Source: Endothia cerciana
Taxonomy: Eukaryota > Ascomycota > Sordariomycetes > Diaporthales > Cryphonectriaceae
Assembly (NCBI GenBank): GCA_026119935.1
Contig: JALRMH010000004.1
Span: forward strand, 372,001-436,000
Direction: 5' to 3'
DNA length: 64,000 bases
Part shown: piece after piece, positions 11,246 through 21,972 of the stretch
Position numbering within the stretch: the stretch's first letter is position 1
How the letters are laid out: each line of letters begins with the position of its first letter
Position numbers and translations under genes: made by a program
The notes under the pieces: model-generated
Told to the model about the DNA's origin: nothing
Databases searched by the model: none
What the model saw: the letters and a program-made list of their open reading frames with translations, nothing else

Positions 11246-11785
11246 ATGCCGTCCATTCTCTTACCGCTCGTCGAAACCCCGCCTATGTTTTCTCTTGGGT
11301 TGTCAGACATCCTCCACGGCTGCTGCAGTGTGCCCGAAATTAGGCTGCCACTTGCAGAGCAGTGGGCCAACTTCGCCAGCTGGCTTTCCCAGCCACGTAT
11401 GTCTGCCTCAAGAAGTCTACTGCATCAGGCTTCGGCTGACCGTCTGTCAGATATCATCGCCGTCATCTTAGCATGGGCGATCACGTTTACCTTGACATGC
11501 ACAATAATTATGTGCCTCGGTTTCGGCCCCGTGGGTATCGTTGCAGGTGAGGTCCCCTACCGTGACTCTTCCCACCCTGCATGCGGCTGAGTAATGTTCC
11601 AAGGGTCCGCCGCGGCCGCCTTCCAATCTCTCATGTACGGTGGCTTCACGCCCGCAGGAGGCATCTTTGCTACACTGACAAGCATGGCCATGATCGGCAC
11701 GCTCATGCCGGCGCTCGCGCTTGTTGCGTCGCTGCTGGCAACTTTTGTAGCAGCCATGGTCTGGGTTTACGGGGTGGGGAGGTAG
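11246..11785 (+). CDS. ISG12/IFI6 (interferon alpha-inducible 6-16) family membrane protein
   Basis: Two exons, 11246-11546 and 11604-11785, encoding 160 residues; intron gtgagg...ccaag, 57 nt. The junction gives GFGPVGIVAG-SAAAAFQS, followed by MYGGFTPAGGIFATLTSMAM, the glycine/alanine-rich core of the Ifi-6-16 family. Three hydrophobic segments are visible: one before the intron (IIAVILAWAITFTLTCTII) and two in exon 2. Animal members act at mitochondria or ER in apoptosis and antiviral response; fungal members are uncharacterised. The start is the ATG at 11246 (MPSILLPL). Neither neighbour gives a functional hint. Confidence 0.85.
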
Positions 11786-13424
11786 GCCGTATTTGTTGGG
11801 TTACCCTAACCCTGTTCTGGGCCGCTAGGGCATTACATATCTATCCCACGGCCTGGGACCACGCCGCCTTCTGTTTAATTACTTCCGTACTTAGACACAC
11901 GACACACTACTTTTGCTCTATGCACAACTGAACAAGGCTGAATTCCTCACGATACCCCCATTTCCGGTTCTTTGAGAGCTCGTGTGAAAATACGACGATC
12001 TTCTGGCGCTACACTATTACAATAAGAGACCCGGTGCTCTGCGTAGCAGTCCTCCCTGAGAAGAGGTAATTCAGCAATACTGGACAGGACAAGAATGTTG
12101 TTTATTTCCATCACCGATAGCCGATAGCAAGACTCGATTATGTTCCGGGCCGATAGAAGAATAAAGAGTAGCAGGACGCCTCGGATCCGCAAACATTTCT
12201 GGCCTTGAACCGTTATAGATATATCAACACCCTTCCACATTCTAGGTAATTAGAAGTTGGGTTATGCTTGTAAGACGGTCGTCCATAGCAGACACGAACC
12301 TTTTACATTTTGTAACATCAGATGGCCCCGACAGGCACACACAGATGCATACTGGAGATACTTTAGTCGAATCCACCAGGGAGCCACACGGTACGTGCAG
12401 CTCTCACTTGCCACATCCATGATCCGCTACATATGTACTCTCGTGGTGTCCGCTCTGGGGCTGCGGCGACGCGAAATATTAGTTGAGGAAATCCGGTATC
12501 AACGACTGATGAACAACTTCAATACCTTGCAGGGAGACCATCTCGCTGAAAGGCGGTAAGCCTGTTCCTTTTTTTTTTTTCCCTCCTCTCTTCCTTTCCT
12601 TCTCCTTCCCTTCCTCCACAAGGGTGGAGGATACTCAACCAAGTATTTTGACGCGAAGAAGGAGATTAGGATGGAATGCGAGTCTTCTGCCGAATAAATT
12701 TCAGGTTCGAGAGCGAACAAGAGATAAATGCTGACATGGGAGGTGAGATAGATCGCGACAAGCTGTCTCGACCCTACGGCTAGGAACTTGGGCTGCACAG
12801 GACAGCTTTGGGTTGTTTAAAGCAAAACAGCTGCGCGGCACATCATCGAACCGTACAGCACGTGATTGGTATATTCACTATAGGTATGGTGATAAGCAGT
12901 AAGCCCCCTTATCGACATCAAACATCTAGGTGGACCCTTGACACTTCACGAGCTATCAAGTCGAGGAGTATAAAATTGTGACAGATAAGCTTTTCTAGTC
13001 CTCGTGGAAACGTAATGCTGTGTAGTTGGGCCGGGACAATGGCATTTAAACGTCACCAGAGTTAGTGCAAAGGAAACGACTACGGGGGTAGGCGTTTTGA
13101 GCGTGTCCGGTCCTCATGAAGGAAGAGCAAAGAAATTTTCCAGATACGGAACCCGAGTCATAAAGGTCGAGATTCATTGCCTAACGTAGTCTGGGTTTTT
13201 ATACGCTCCAAAGGCTCTCTTCCTGCTTACGGGCCTATCCACCAGCCGCCAGTGCTTTTCTACCACAACCATAAATCTCGTCCCAGCTATCAGCCCCCAC
13301 CCGCCGCCGGCCGCTCAATGAAAGGCATGTATGTAGCAAGGCCCACAGCCGCTCTTTTGTACGGTCATTACATGACAAGACGCCTCGCCTGAGCCCTTGG
13401 TGGCTGCCCCTAGTCGCGACTGCC
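11786..13424. other. convergent intergenic region, no gene recognised
   Basis: Lies between the 3' ends of the ISG12-like gene and the P450. A plus-strand open frame at 12257-12559 ends at a donor-like cg|gtaagcc and is followed by a long pyrimidine tract (about 12569-12618) ending in ccacaag, which looks splice-like; the downstream exon does not extend convincingly, so no gene is called. Confidence 0.45.
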
Positions 13425-15127
13425 CTAGCCCGTCCAGCGGCGGATGTTCGCAAACACGTTCTTCTGCCTGACGAACCACCAGTTCTGAGCCTCCATGGGC
13501 CGACCGGGGCTTGTAAGCTCAATGTCATAGCGCCTCACAATCTGCGGCACGACCTTGTTCATCTCCAAGATCGAGATGTTCTTGCCTATGCAGGTGCGCG
13601 TGCCGGCGCCAAACGGCATGTAGCACGCCTCCATCTGCTTCAGCCTGTCCGGGTCAGTAACCTCGGGGTCCCACCTGTCGGGGTTGAACAGGTTCGGATT
13701 CTCGAATACTTGCGGGTCGTGATGCACGACCCAAGTGTTGACTCCCACGACAGCCTGTCTCCCGATAAGCTTGATGCAACACATGGCCCGATGATGGTGC
13801 TTACCCCAGGCGGGAAGAACTGCCCGGATATCGTCGCCCCGCCTTCAGGTACAACCCTCCACAACGGGAGTCCCGTGGCTGGGTGGATCCTCATGGCCTC
13901 CTTGAGGACTCTCTGGAAGTAGGGGAGCGCCTGTGCCTGGTCGAAGGTGATCGGGTCCTGGGCCTCGCCTCTCGCCTCGGCCTTGATGATCTCGTCCCTG
14001 AGCCGGAGATAGATCTCGCGGTTGTCGAAGATGTGGAACACGGCGCTGGTCAGGGAGATGCTCGTGGTGTCGCTGCCGGCCCCTACGTTGCTATTCACCG
14101 CTCCGAATATGCGGTACCTCATGTAGCCCTCGGGGTCCTCCGCCCGTAGAGCCTCACACTTGGAGAAGAAATCCTCCGCGCCGTTTTGGGAGCCCTTCTC
14201 CACCCGCGCCCGCTGCAGCTTGTCCGCAAATGCGAAGAGACCCTTCACCGGATCACCGAAGACGTATAACCAGAAGGGTGTCAGTCTCGTGTCGATTCCG
14301 ATCATGGTCCCAAACCCGAGCGAATTCTCGAGATTGTGCATTATGCCGTCAACGTCCTGGCCTCCTGAGTCCATGAAGCCGATGCGGCTTCCGAACTGCA
14401 CGAGAAGCTTTGTGGTTAATCTCATGGATGTGTTTTCGAGCAAGGAACACAAGTTACACGCCACCACCATGCCCAACGGTCAAGGTCAGGATGAGCTTAC
14501 AGTCAGTTCACCAATGACATCGAAAGCATAGCACTGCATCCAGAGCTGAACATCGATCGTCTGACCCTCGGCGGCCAGTCGATCGAAGTGCTCCTGCAGC
14601 ACCGAGACGCAGCTGTTGACGTAGGGCTCGTAGGACTTGATGGCCGTCATGGAGTAGAGGTTCGCGACCCTCCTCCTCATCTGTGCATGAAAATGCCGAT
14701 CGGTCTCGGAGAACAGGTTCGGCTGTCGGGGGTCGCCCCAGACGGTATACCAGGAGGACTTGGTCATCTGTGAGCTGATGCCGTATATCTGCTTCACCGC
14801 CGCCGGGGCGCTGATGCTGTACATCTCCGGGGCTACGCGGAGGATGGGGCCTAGGGTGAGAAAGATGCAGCGCGTGAGTATTGAATCCCTTCCCCCCCCC
14901 CCTCCCCCCCAACTTCTCACACGCGGGGTGGGCTGACCATGGCGTGTATGCTGCTCGATGTTCCACGTCTCAAAGTGGCCCTCGTAGGCCTTCCACAGAT
15001 ACCACCAACGACTATACTTGGCGAGGGTGGGGCCGGGCGCGGCGGGGTGGTTCCTGAACTTGATGAGGCGGTGGGCGAGGGCGACGACCGCCAGGCACAC
15101 GCCTATGAACAATGAGTAGTGAGGCAT
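13425..15127 (-). CDS. cytochrome P450 monooxygenase (pisatin demethylase / benzoate hydroxylase-like)
   Basis: Four exons on the minus strand: 15127-14938, 14850-14501, 14395-13805, 13754-13425; 486 residues. An N-terminal membrane anchor (LFIGVCLAVVALAH) is followed by the proline-rich AAPGP. The I-helix oxygen-binding motif is AGSDTTS, the K-helix ExxR lies in LKEAMRIHP, and the heme-ligand loop is FGAGTRTCIG. Junctions were set by phase: H/GPILRV, ELT/FGSRIGF and PPG/AVVGV, all matching P450 spacing. It resembles the fungal CYP group that includes pisatin demethylase and benzoate 4-hydroxylase, but the substrate is not predictable. No other biosynthetic enzyme is adjacent, so this does not look like part of a secondary-metabolite cluster. 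Intron 1 contains C- and G-rich runs. Confidence 0.92.
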
Positions 15128-15546
15128 GATCTTCAAGAGGCCAGCTTCTCTGATGCACAGGTTCCGAACGAGCAAAGCTTACCCTCATCCACGGGAGGTT
15201 GTCGATCTTTATATCGAAAGAAACCCCCCCTAGGCGGGGGTATCGAGTCGGCATATTGGAGAAGCCCGCCACACCGATCCTGGACTTTTATACCATGTAG
15301 TATGCAAAGAGGACCCCTATAGAGTGCATATTTACATTGTAACCGTACGGAGACCCGTTCTCGAGAGTGATCCTCTGCAAAGTTTCTACTCAGCCAAGGG
15401 CCCAACTTATCAGACCCTAAAGAGGCCGTAATTGCTCTATATCCTCCTATCCATATTCGTAGTAAGCCCTGCGGCAGAAACGCTTGCACACCTCCTGGGC
15501 AGAGATACCCGCGGATAACAAAGTCGCAGTTGGGTTGCCCAAAGAC

Positions 15547-16447
15547 TCAGAATGAATCATCGTCCTCCTCCAAAATAGTACTGAAACGTGACAACCCCGA
15601 GCCCCCGCCTCCCAGCCCCGAAGCCGACCTCCGCTTCCGCTTCGTGTTGGGGCTATCCCGCCACCCTCCCCCTCCGGCGCCGTGCAGCGCGGCGACCAGG
15701 TGGTCTGACTCGGGCGAGGAGCTGATGCCGGCCAAGAGTGCGTCGAGATCTTTGCGCTCGGTGGTGGGCGTGATGGGCTGGGAGTGTTGGGACTTCTGGG
15801 AGAGGGAGAGCTGGGTGCTCTGCGCCGAGGGGCCCGCGGAATAAAGGTGCGAGCGTGGATTGCCGCCATCATTGAGCCCGAGGGCGGTGAAGGTCGCGTG
15901 CGTGGTGAGCTTGAGGACGAGGCCGACCGCGATGCCCATGAAGGCGGCGGATCCGAACTGTGGCGGGTTAAGTGAGCGAGAACTCCAGGTCAGACACCTC
16001 GGGGTCTCACTCCCCGGGTCGACTTACGTATATATAGAGAGGCTGTATGAGACGTCAGCGTCAGGTTCCAGGTGTAAGATGGGAGAGTATGGGATCCTGA
16101 TCGGTCTCACCTCCAGTCTAGGAAAGTTCTGGATGATTATGAGGAAGGGCGTGAGGAGGAATCTTGGTATATACGTGTCAGTCCCACCCACACGCACAAT
16201 CGTGTTCGGCCAGCGTTTCCGCGGAAGTCACTCACCTAACGGTATATATCACGGGGGCGAGGACAAAGAGCAGAGCATTCCAGAGGGCACCGAATGGCCA
16301 TGCCACGAGCCGCAGGCTGTAGAGGACGACATTGGCGGTGGAGAAGAGTGCCCATTTCATACTGTAGAAGACGAGTGAGAGAGAGGTGGCGGCTAGGTCC
16401 AGCCACGTCATCGTGATGTTGTTTTGAGACGAGACGAGGGGAGGCAC
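15547..16447 (-). CDS. small multi-span membrane protein, uncharacterised fungal family
   Basis: Four exons: 16447-16236, 16162-16111, 16042-16028, 15957-15547, giving 229 residues. The first ATG at 16447 reads MPPLVSSQNNITM; the second, at 16411, starts MTWLDLAATS and may be the real start. Exons 1-2 encode hydrophobic helices (WNALLFVLAPVIYT, FLLTPFLIII), exon 3 is only 15 nt (PLYIY), and exon 4 opens with a further helix (FMGIAVGLVL) before a hydrophilic Ser/Gln/Gly-rich tail ending EEDDDSF. All four junctions use canonical GT-AG with matching phase. I do not recognise a named family; N-terminal helices plus a cytosolic or nucleoplasmic tail suggest an ER or nuclear-envelope protein, which is inference only. 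Confidence 0.75.
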
Positions 16448-16560
16448 ATGTGATCTACAAGCACATCGCCGGGAGGCTCAACTCAAGGACAGCTGGACCA
16501 GGTGTCATCCTCTTTTGGATAAAACTGCGGACGCCTGAAGGGGGGACTTTGGTACTGTAT

Positions 16561-16997
16561 TCACAGTTGTCGCTGGCCGTCCTGCGGTGTAGATGGACGA
16601 GAAAGGTCACCGTCGTCAGCTTTGGATCCCTGTCGAGTGGACGGGCTCAGCAGTGAGGCCGCGGGAGCTTTCCCGTAGAGACGTGAACCCCAGGCCCCCG
16701 CTTACATAATCCAGACAGCGGTGGGGGTGGGGATGGGAGCGAGGGTGGGAGAGCTTGGGCCACCTGCAACACCTCTTTGAGCCCACCCCAGCCGGTACAA
16801 CAAAGACAGACAAGACTCACACCCATCTTGAATATTTCATCTAAAGACGCCTTGACTTGGAGACCACCCTGGGTCAGCTTTTCCAATTGGTTCACCCCCT
16901 GGTCTGATGTGCCCTGTCTCTGGACCTCGAGCAGGTAGCGCCAGGCCATCTCGTTGAGATTCTTGTCGCAGGCATCCTCTTCAGCGTCAAATCTCAT
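16561..16997 (-). CDS. putative small conserved protein, 81 aa
   Basis: Two exons proposed: 16997-16821 (MRFDAEEDACDKNL ... DEIFKMG) and 16629-16561 (GSKADDGDLSRPS ... GQRQL, stop). The donor is gtgagt and the acceptor cgacag, and phase is kept. Exon 1 is hydrophilic and helix-like (EMAWRYLLEVQRQG, NQLEKLTQGG), unlike the noise around it. An alternative start with a further upstream exon (ATG before cg|gtaagg) is possible. I do not recognise the family. Orientation is divergent from the AMPK beta gene. Confidence 0.45.
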
Positions 16998-17497
16998 TCC
17001 ACCATCCCCACCTATCCGTACGGCCTCAGCCTTACCGGTACATGCAATCCTCACCGTCCCCTCTGGCCGACCAATCCCCGTGGTCTACAGTACATACGAG
17101 AACCCTGCCCTGCCCTGCCGACCTGCCTCAATCTTCCACAGACGTGGGGGCGGGGATGCCCACGGTTGACTGTCGTACCATCGTAGCCGAATACTGAGGG
17201 GCAGCCCGCATACTACAGGATGGTACGGTCCCCTTGACAGCTGCAACAGAAGAGAGCCCGTCGCGCCAAACCAGATCAGCCTGGCCCGATCTGGGTTGCC
17301 AGGACGGATCCGGATAACTCGTTCTCGCCCAGCCAGCTCAACCTCGGGCTGGTCGTGCACCCTCGACCCCTGTCACGACAGCACAAACCTCCTCAGCTGA
17401 CCGTCGGGACGTGAGCTAAATCCCATCACCTGATCCAACACCCGCCTGTCATCGCCGTCTGTCTTTCCTTTTTCTCGACCGGCCCCCTGCCGCCGAG
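16998..17497. promoter_or_regulatory. promoter region upstream of AMPK beta gene
   Basis: About 500 bp before the AMPK beta start, shared with the small minus-strand gene if that gene is real. CT-rich leader sequence (17445-17490) directly precedes the ATG. A near-tandem ctgccctgcc occurs around 17105-17120. No operator recognised. Confidence 0.4.
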
Positions 17498-19180
17498 ATG
17501 GGAAACCAACCAACCAAGGAGAGTGGGGGCTCGACTTCGGCCTCACGCTCAGGTTCGGCCCCGGGCTCAGGCCGCGAGCACCACCCTCCGCGGCATCAAC
17601 AGTCCTCTTCCTCTTCCTCCTCGTCGCACTACCACCAGAAGAGCAACACCACGAGCGCACGAGCCCCCATCGGCGTGCACAACCACAGGGCTGCCGCTCC
17701 GGCCCAGGCCTCCCTAGCCCAGGCCCATGGCTCCACCGACATCAAAAACTCCCAGGCCCTCCCCATCACCTCGTTAGCCGCCTCTCCCGGGGGCTCTACA
17801 AAGTCCGCCCTGGGCGCTGCACCCCCCAGGCCGGCCGAGCCCAAGCAGTCCGCCCCGGTCCCCGTGCCCTCAAAGGACAGGCCAGCCGTCGAGGCCGAGC
17901 CGGCAAGACCTGTCGACGTCCCAAACCCGACCTACTCGGCTGCCGCAGCTGGCGCGATACCGGCCACGGCCCCTGTCGGCCAGACGTCGCCCTTGTCACC
18001 CTTCGACTCGAGCGAGGTTGGCCTTCAGGGCCATGGCAGCATGTCCAGCATGTCCTTCATATCGCGACCGCCAAGGCTGCCGCTACCCATCGAGGAGGAG
18101 GTACACACACCCGGATCGCCCATCATAGCGCCGGCGGATATTGGCGACCCTGTGGACGCCGCCGACCTGGACGGTGATGGGAGCATAGCGAGAAAATCCT
18201 CGAACCTGAGCACCACGACCGTAGACGAGGAGGATGCCGAGGAGCTGCGGGTCGACAAGACGAGGCCGACTGTGCCTACACGGCTTGAGTGGCTGCGGGG
18301 AGGAGAGAGGGTTTACGTGACGGGCACCATATTTCATTGGAACCGCAAGCAGAGGCTCCATCCAGTGTAAGTTTCTTTCGCGGCCGGTGGGGTGATTGCG
18401 CGATGCTTCCAGAAACAACCTTGGAAACTTGGCCTGATCGGCCACAATGACCCATATTGTCATCATTATCATCAGATTTTCTTGGCAAACATGCTCACGC
18501 GTTTTTGTATAGGGAGGGCCGGCCCGGTGTCTTCGCCACCACCATCCAGATCTTACCTGGCACACATCACATCCGGTTTCTGGTGGACAATAATATGCAG
18601 ACCTCGCCCGACCTGCCCACGACGGTAGACTTCGGCAACAACCTGGTCAATTACATCGAAGTCAGCCCGGACGATGTGCCTAGGGGCTCACAAGCAACCC
18701 CTGTGCCTCCGCCCCAACCGGAGACACCCGCCGAGGAGAAGGAGAGGGTGGAGGAGGCGAGGGTGGAGCAGGCGAGGAGGGACAAGCAGCTGCCGCCAGC
18801 TGCGGCATTCTCGCGGATATATCCGCAATATCTGCTCGACTACGACGAGCCCGAAGACTCCCCCGTGGCCCAGGCCGCTGCTGCAGCCATAGAGAAGCTG
18901 GACACGCCGCCTAGCCTGCCGGGCTTCCTTGCGAAGCCGATTCTGAATGCTGCGACGTTGATGAAGGATGATAACAGCGTCCTGAACATGCCGAACCACA
19001 CCACCCTGAACCATTTGGCTACAAGCAGTATCAAGAACGGGACGCTCGCGGTGTCGGCGACTACGAGGTATAAGGACAAGGTAGGCCATCTCTTGGGTCC
19101 AAAAATCTACCTTTGGAGACTGACATTTCGAGCAGTATGTCACCACGATCATGTACAAGCCGGTTCCGAACCAGTCTTGA
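17498..19180 (+). CDS. AMP-activated protein kinase (SNF1 complex) beta subunit
   Basis: Three exons: 17498-18366, 18513-19080, 19136-19180; 493 residues. The start MGNQPTKES begins with MG, fitting the N-myristoylation site of beta subunits. A long low-complexity Ser/Pro/Ala region fills roughly residues 10-250. The glycogen-binding CBM48 module starts at LEWLRGGERVYVTGTIFHW and continues after the intron with IQILPGTHHIRFLVD. The C-terminal ASC domain, which binds the kinase and gamma subunits, ends with the conserved YVTTIMYKPV in the last exon. Homologues are yeast SIP1/SIP2/GAL83. The complex controls carbon derepression and energy stress. Intron 1 spans 146 nt, intron 2 spans 55 nt. Confidence 0.93.
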
Positions 19181-19730
19181 GCTTTGAGGCTCGTTGTTGA
19201 GGGAAGGGACGATATCTCATTGGACGGAGTTCGGAAGGATGGTCGTCAGGCAAACAGGACATGGTCTACCCAATTGAATGGATCTGGGATTCTGCACCTC
19301 TGCCGACAGGAAGGGCGGATACTTTCGGTGGCTGTACCATCTCGGGCGTTGGTCTGTATTTTGATGGAAGCTTTTGCGGGAACCATCAACGAATGACTTT
19401 TCATCCTGATGATCCCGCCTGTTCCATCTGGATGTGAGGACGTAAAAATGCATTCGTCTCAGAGAGCGTCCCCGTGCCCCGTCTGCGCTATCCCTCGCCT
19501 GCGCATCCTTCCCCCCCCGGTGCCGCCTTCTTGGCTGTGTCCCACGCCGGTGATACCCCATGGAATGATCAATGCTGCCCCCTCGGCGTCCTTTTCCTGG
19601 GATCCCTCCTCCCCTGAGGAAGAATCCTTGCGAGGGTGTACGACCTCGTCGGCTGTGACCCGGTCAGATTCTATATAGCCATCTTGCGGATACCCATGCC
19701 TCTGGCTAGTATCATTCCTTGCTCAAAGGC
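19181..19730. other. convergent intergenic region AMPK beta / KAE1
   Basis: 550 bp between two convergent stop codons. Open frames here are short and not recognisable. Presumed to hold both 3' UTRs. Confidence 0.5.
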
Positions 19731-20897
19731 TCAATCCCTCCACTTCACGTGGACCTCGTCCGTTCGAAACCGCTGCGTAACCGTGCTGTCCTCCAGGGGG
19801 GTCCGGAACCCGCTCTCATATGCCAACAGTCCAGCATGCGCAATCATGATGCCGTTGTCGATGCAGAACCTCTCATCGGTCGCATACACACTGCCACCTC
19901 GATCCCTCGCCATCGCGCCCATCATCTCCTGCAATCTCAGGTTCGAGCCCACCCCACCCACGATCAGCACCTGATCGCTCCCCACGTGGGCCATCGCCCG
20001 CTCCGTGATCTCGACCAGCATCGCATACACCGTCTCCTGCAGGCTGAAGCAGAGGTCCTCCTTCGTGATCTCGACCTCCTCCCCCCCGTCCGCCGTGGCG
20101 ACCTTCTTCCCCGCGGCCATCTGCGCGGCGAGGTCGTCCGCGCGCGCCAGGATGCCGCTGAACGAGCAGTCCATCCCCTTGACCGCGTACGGCAGGTCAT
20201 GCAGCACCCGGCCGGACGCCCTCCGGGCGAGCATCTCGATGTTGTAGCCGGGGGCGGGGTCGTTGGGGATCATGATGGTCCGCGCGAAGCGGTCCAGGCA
20301 GTTGCCCACGGCGATGTCCAGCGTCTCGCCGAAGATGCGGTACCGCTGCTCGGCGTACGCGATGACCTGGCTGTTGCCGCCCGACACGTACAGCACGACC
20401 GGGTTGTGCGCGCCCGTGATGGACCGCCCCATCTCGATGTGCCCCACGCAGTGGTTGACGCCCACCAGGCCGCCCTCCTTGCCCCACAGCAGCGCCAGCG
20501 TCCGCGCCGCGACGGCGACGGACGTCAGGGGCCCGCCCATCCCGGGGCCCTTGGTGTAGGCCACGCAGTCGATCTCCTCCCGCGGGTCCCTGACCCCGGC
20601 GTCCCGGAGCGCCGCGAGCGCCACGGCGCAGAAGTGGCTGCGGTGGTGCTGCGCCGTGTCCTTGGGGAGGAAGCCGGTGCCGGGGGGGCTGTTGTAGGTG
20701 TGCCGGACGTTGGAGAGGACCCGGGCGCCGTCCTGTTGGGGTTTGTCCCTCGGGTGGTCCTTGGGAATGGTGGTGCTAGAGGGGGTGTCTGGCGCCGGGT
20801 GCGAGATGATGCCTATCCCGAGCTTGTTGGCGGAGCCCTCACAGCCCAGGGCGAGGAGCCGGCGCTTCTTAGGAGGATGACCGGCCGAGGCCGACAT
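19731..20897 (-). CDS. KAE1: tRNA N6-adenosine threonylcarbamoyltransferase, KEOPS/EKC subunit KAE1
   Basis: Single exon, 388 residues. KAE1 transfers the threonylcarbamoyl group to A37 of ANN-decoding tRNAs (t6A) within the cytosolic/nuclear EKC/KEOPS complex. Visible hallmarks: LALGCEGSANKLG near the N-terminus, the metal-binding H-x3-H in NHCVGHIEMGRS (His149 and His153), YVSGGNSQVIAY (ASKHA ATP-binding loop), FGETLDIAVGNCLDRFAR and GGVGSNLRLQEMM. An insertion of about 30 residues after LGIGI (SHPAPDTPSSTT ... QQDG) separates strands that are adjacent in most homologues, making it longer than the usual ~350. The frame stays open through this insert, and no splice sites bracket it clearly. 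Confidence 0.96.
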   Translation of the reverse strand: MSASAGHPPKKRRLLALGCEGSANKLGIGIISHPAPDTPSSTTIPKDHPRDKPQQDGARVLSNVRHTYNSPPGTGFLPKDTAQHHRSHFCAVALAALRDAGVRDPREEIDCVAYTKGPGMGGPLTSVAVAARTLALLWGKEGGLVGVNHCVGHIEMGRSITGAHNPVVLYVSGGNSQVIAYAEQRYRIFGETLDIAVGNCLDRFARTIMIPNDPAPGYNIEMLARRASGRVLHDLPYAVKGMDCSFSGILARADDLAAQMAAGKKVATADGGEEVEITKEDLCFSLQETVYAMLVEITERAMAHVGSDQVLIVGGVGSNLRLQEMMGAMARDRGGSVYATDERFCIDNGIMIAHAGLLAYESGFRTPLEDSTVTQRFRTDEVHVKWRD

Positions 20898-21010
20898 GTT
20901 GGAAGTTGTGGGTGATGTCTGGGTCTCTGAGGGTAAGTCAGAGAGGGGCGGAGGTCCGGTTCGTGAGACGTTTCTGGCGGTGATGACGATGAGCCTGAGA
21001 AGCCCTTGTT

Positions 21011-21058
21011 CTTCCTCTTCTTCTTCTTCTTCTTCTTCTTCTTCTTCTTCTCTTCTTG
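21011..21058. repeat. (TTC)n microsatellite
   Basis: About 15 near-perfect copies of TTC, shortly upstream of the KAE1 start on the other strand; it reads as a GAA repeat in the KAE1 direction. Confidence 0.9.
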
Positions 21059-21930
21059 CGACAAGCGCTACAGGGCAAGGGCACCCAAATGGGTGAGATG
21101 AGAGGAGTGAAAAATGATGCTGTGATCCTGTCGGGTAATTTGGAAGAGAGAGGATCAGATTGCCGTTGTTGTGGGCTCAAATGGGCCGTTGCGCAGAGTG
21201 CAGATGAGGTCAGGAACGTCTACTCAAGTTCTGTACCCAGGGTGGGGGAGGGGCTGATGTGCATATCGATATGCCTGATGGACGCCGCCTCATTCAGGGT
21301 CCAGCAGTGACATCGAAGCATGTGTCCTCAGGGATATTTTACAATTTGCTGTGCAGGGTATTCTTTCTGCTACCGTAGTTCTCTCCATGCAAGGTAGGTA
21401 TCACATGCTCAGGAAGAAGCCATCAAGGACACTTGTTCTCGTCCCCCCCCCCTTTCAAATATGTCATCCCGAGTTGTGACTAGTATTGCAGCGAGTATCA
21501 ACTCAACGGGCGCGCGAGACTGCTGGGCTGGTCCTGCTTACCTAAGCCACCAGCTTGGGCCTATCCGGCCTGGTCGAAATCGGGCATGCGTGCAGCCCGC
21601 CCGCCCGCCCCACAAGACCACCCGTCCGTCATTCTGTCTAATTATCAATCCCCTTGTACCTTGTCGTCGCTACTCTCTACCACAATCCTTTCTCTTTGTC
21701 AATATCCACAATGTTCCCCCCCCCCCCCAAACTCCTTTCCTTTCTCTCGACAGACATGCTCGGGCCCTTTCTCTCGTGATGTCTTACCTTCCTCTGGGAG
21801 GGGCCACTGCCCTCTTCACCATGATGCCACTCTCGCAGGCGCCCGGCGGCTCGCAGGAGTGGAGCTGGGGCGTCTCGGCCTCCGAGATGATGCACGCACG
21901 CGCTCCGCGAGCTGAGGACCCGACGAGGGC

Positions 21931-21972
21931 CCTCCTCCTCCTCCTCCTCCTCCTCCTTCTCCTCCTCCTCCT
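21931..21972. repeat. (CTC)n microsatellite
   Basis: About 14 CTC/CTT units, one imperfect. It opens long artificial reading frames (poly-Leu on one strand, poly-Gly or poly-Arg on the other). Confidence 0.85.

Noticed and set aside
13425..16447. Secondary-metabolite cluster around the P450
   Set aside because: No polyketide synthase, NRPS, terpene cyclase, transporter or Zn2Cys6 regulator lies nearby; the neighbours are housekeeping or uncharacterised membrane genes.
19719..20915. 398-codon frame opposite KAE1
   Set aside because: It is the antisense shadow of the KAE1 coding sequence (His/Arg/Leu-rich), typical of GC-rich genes.
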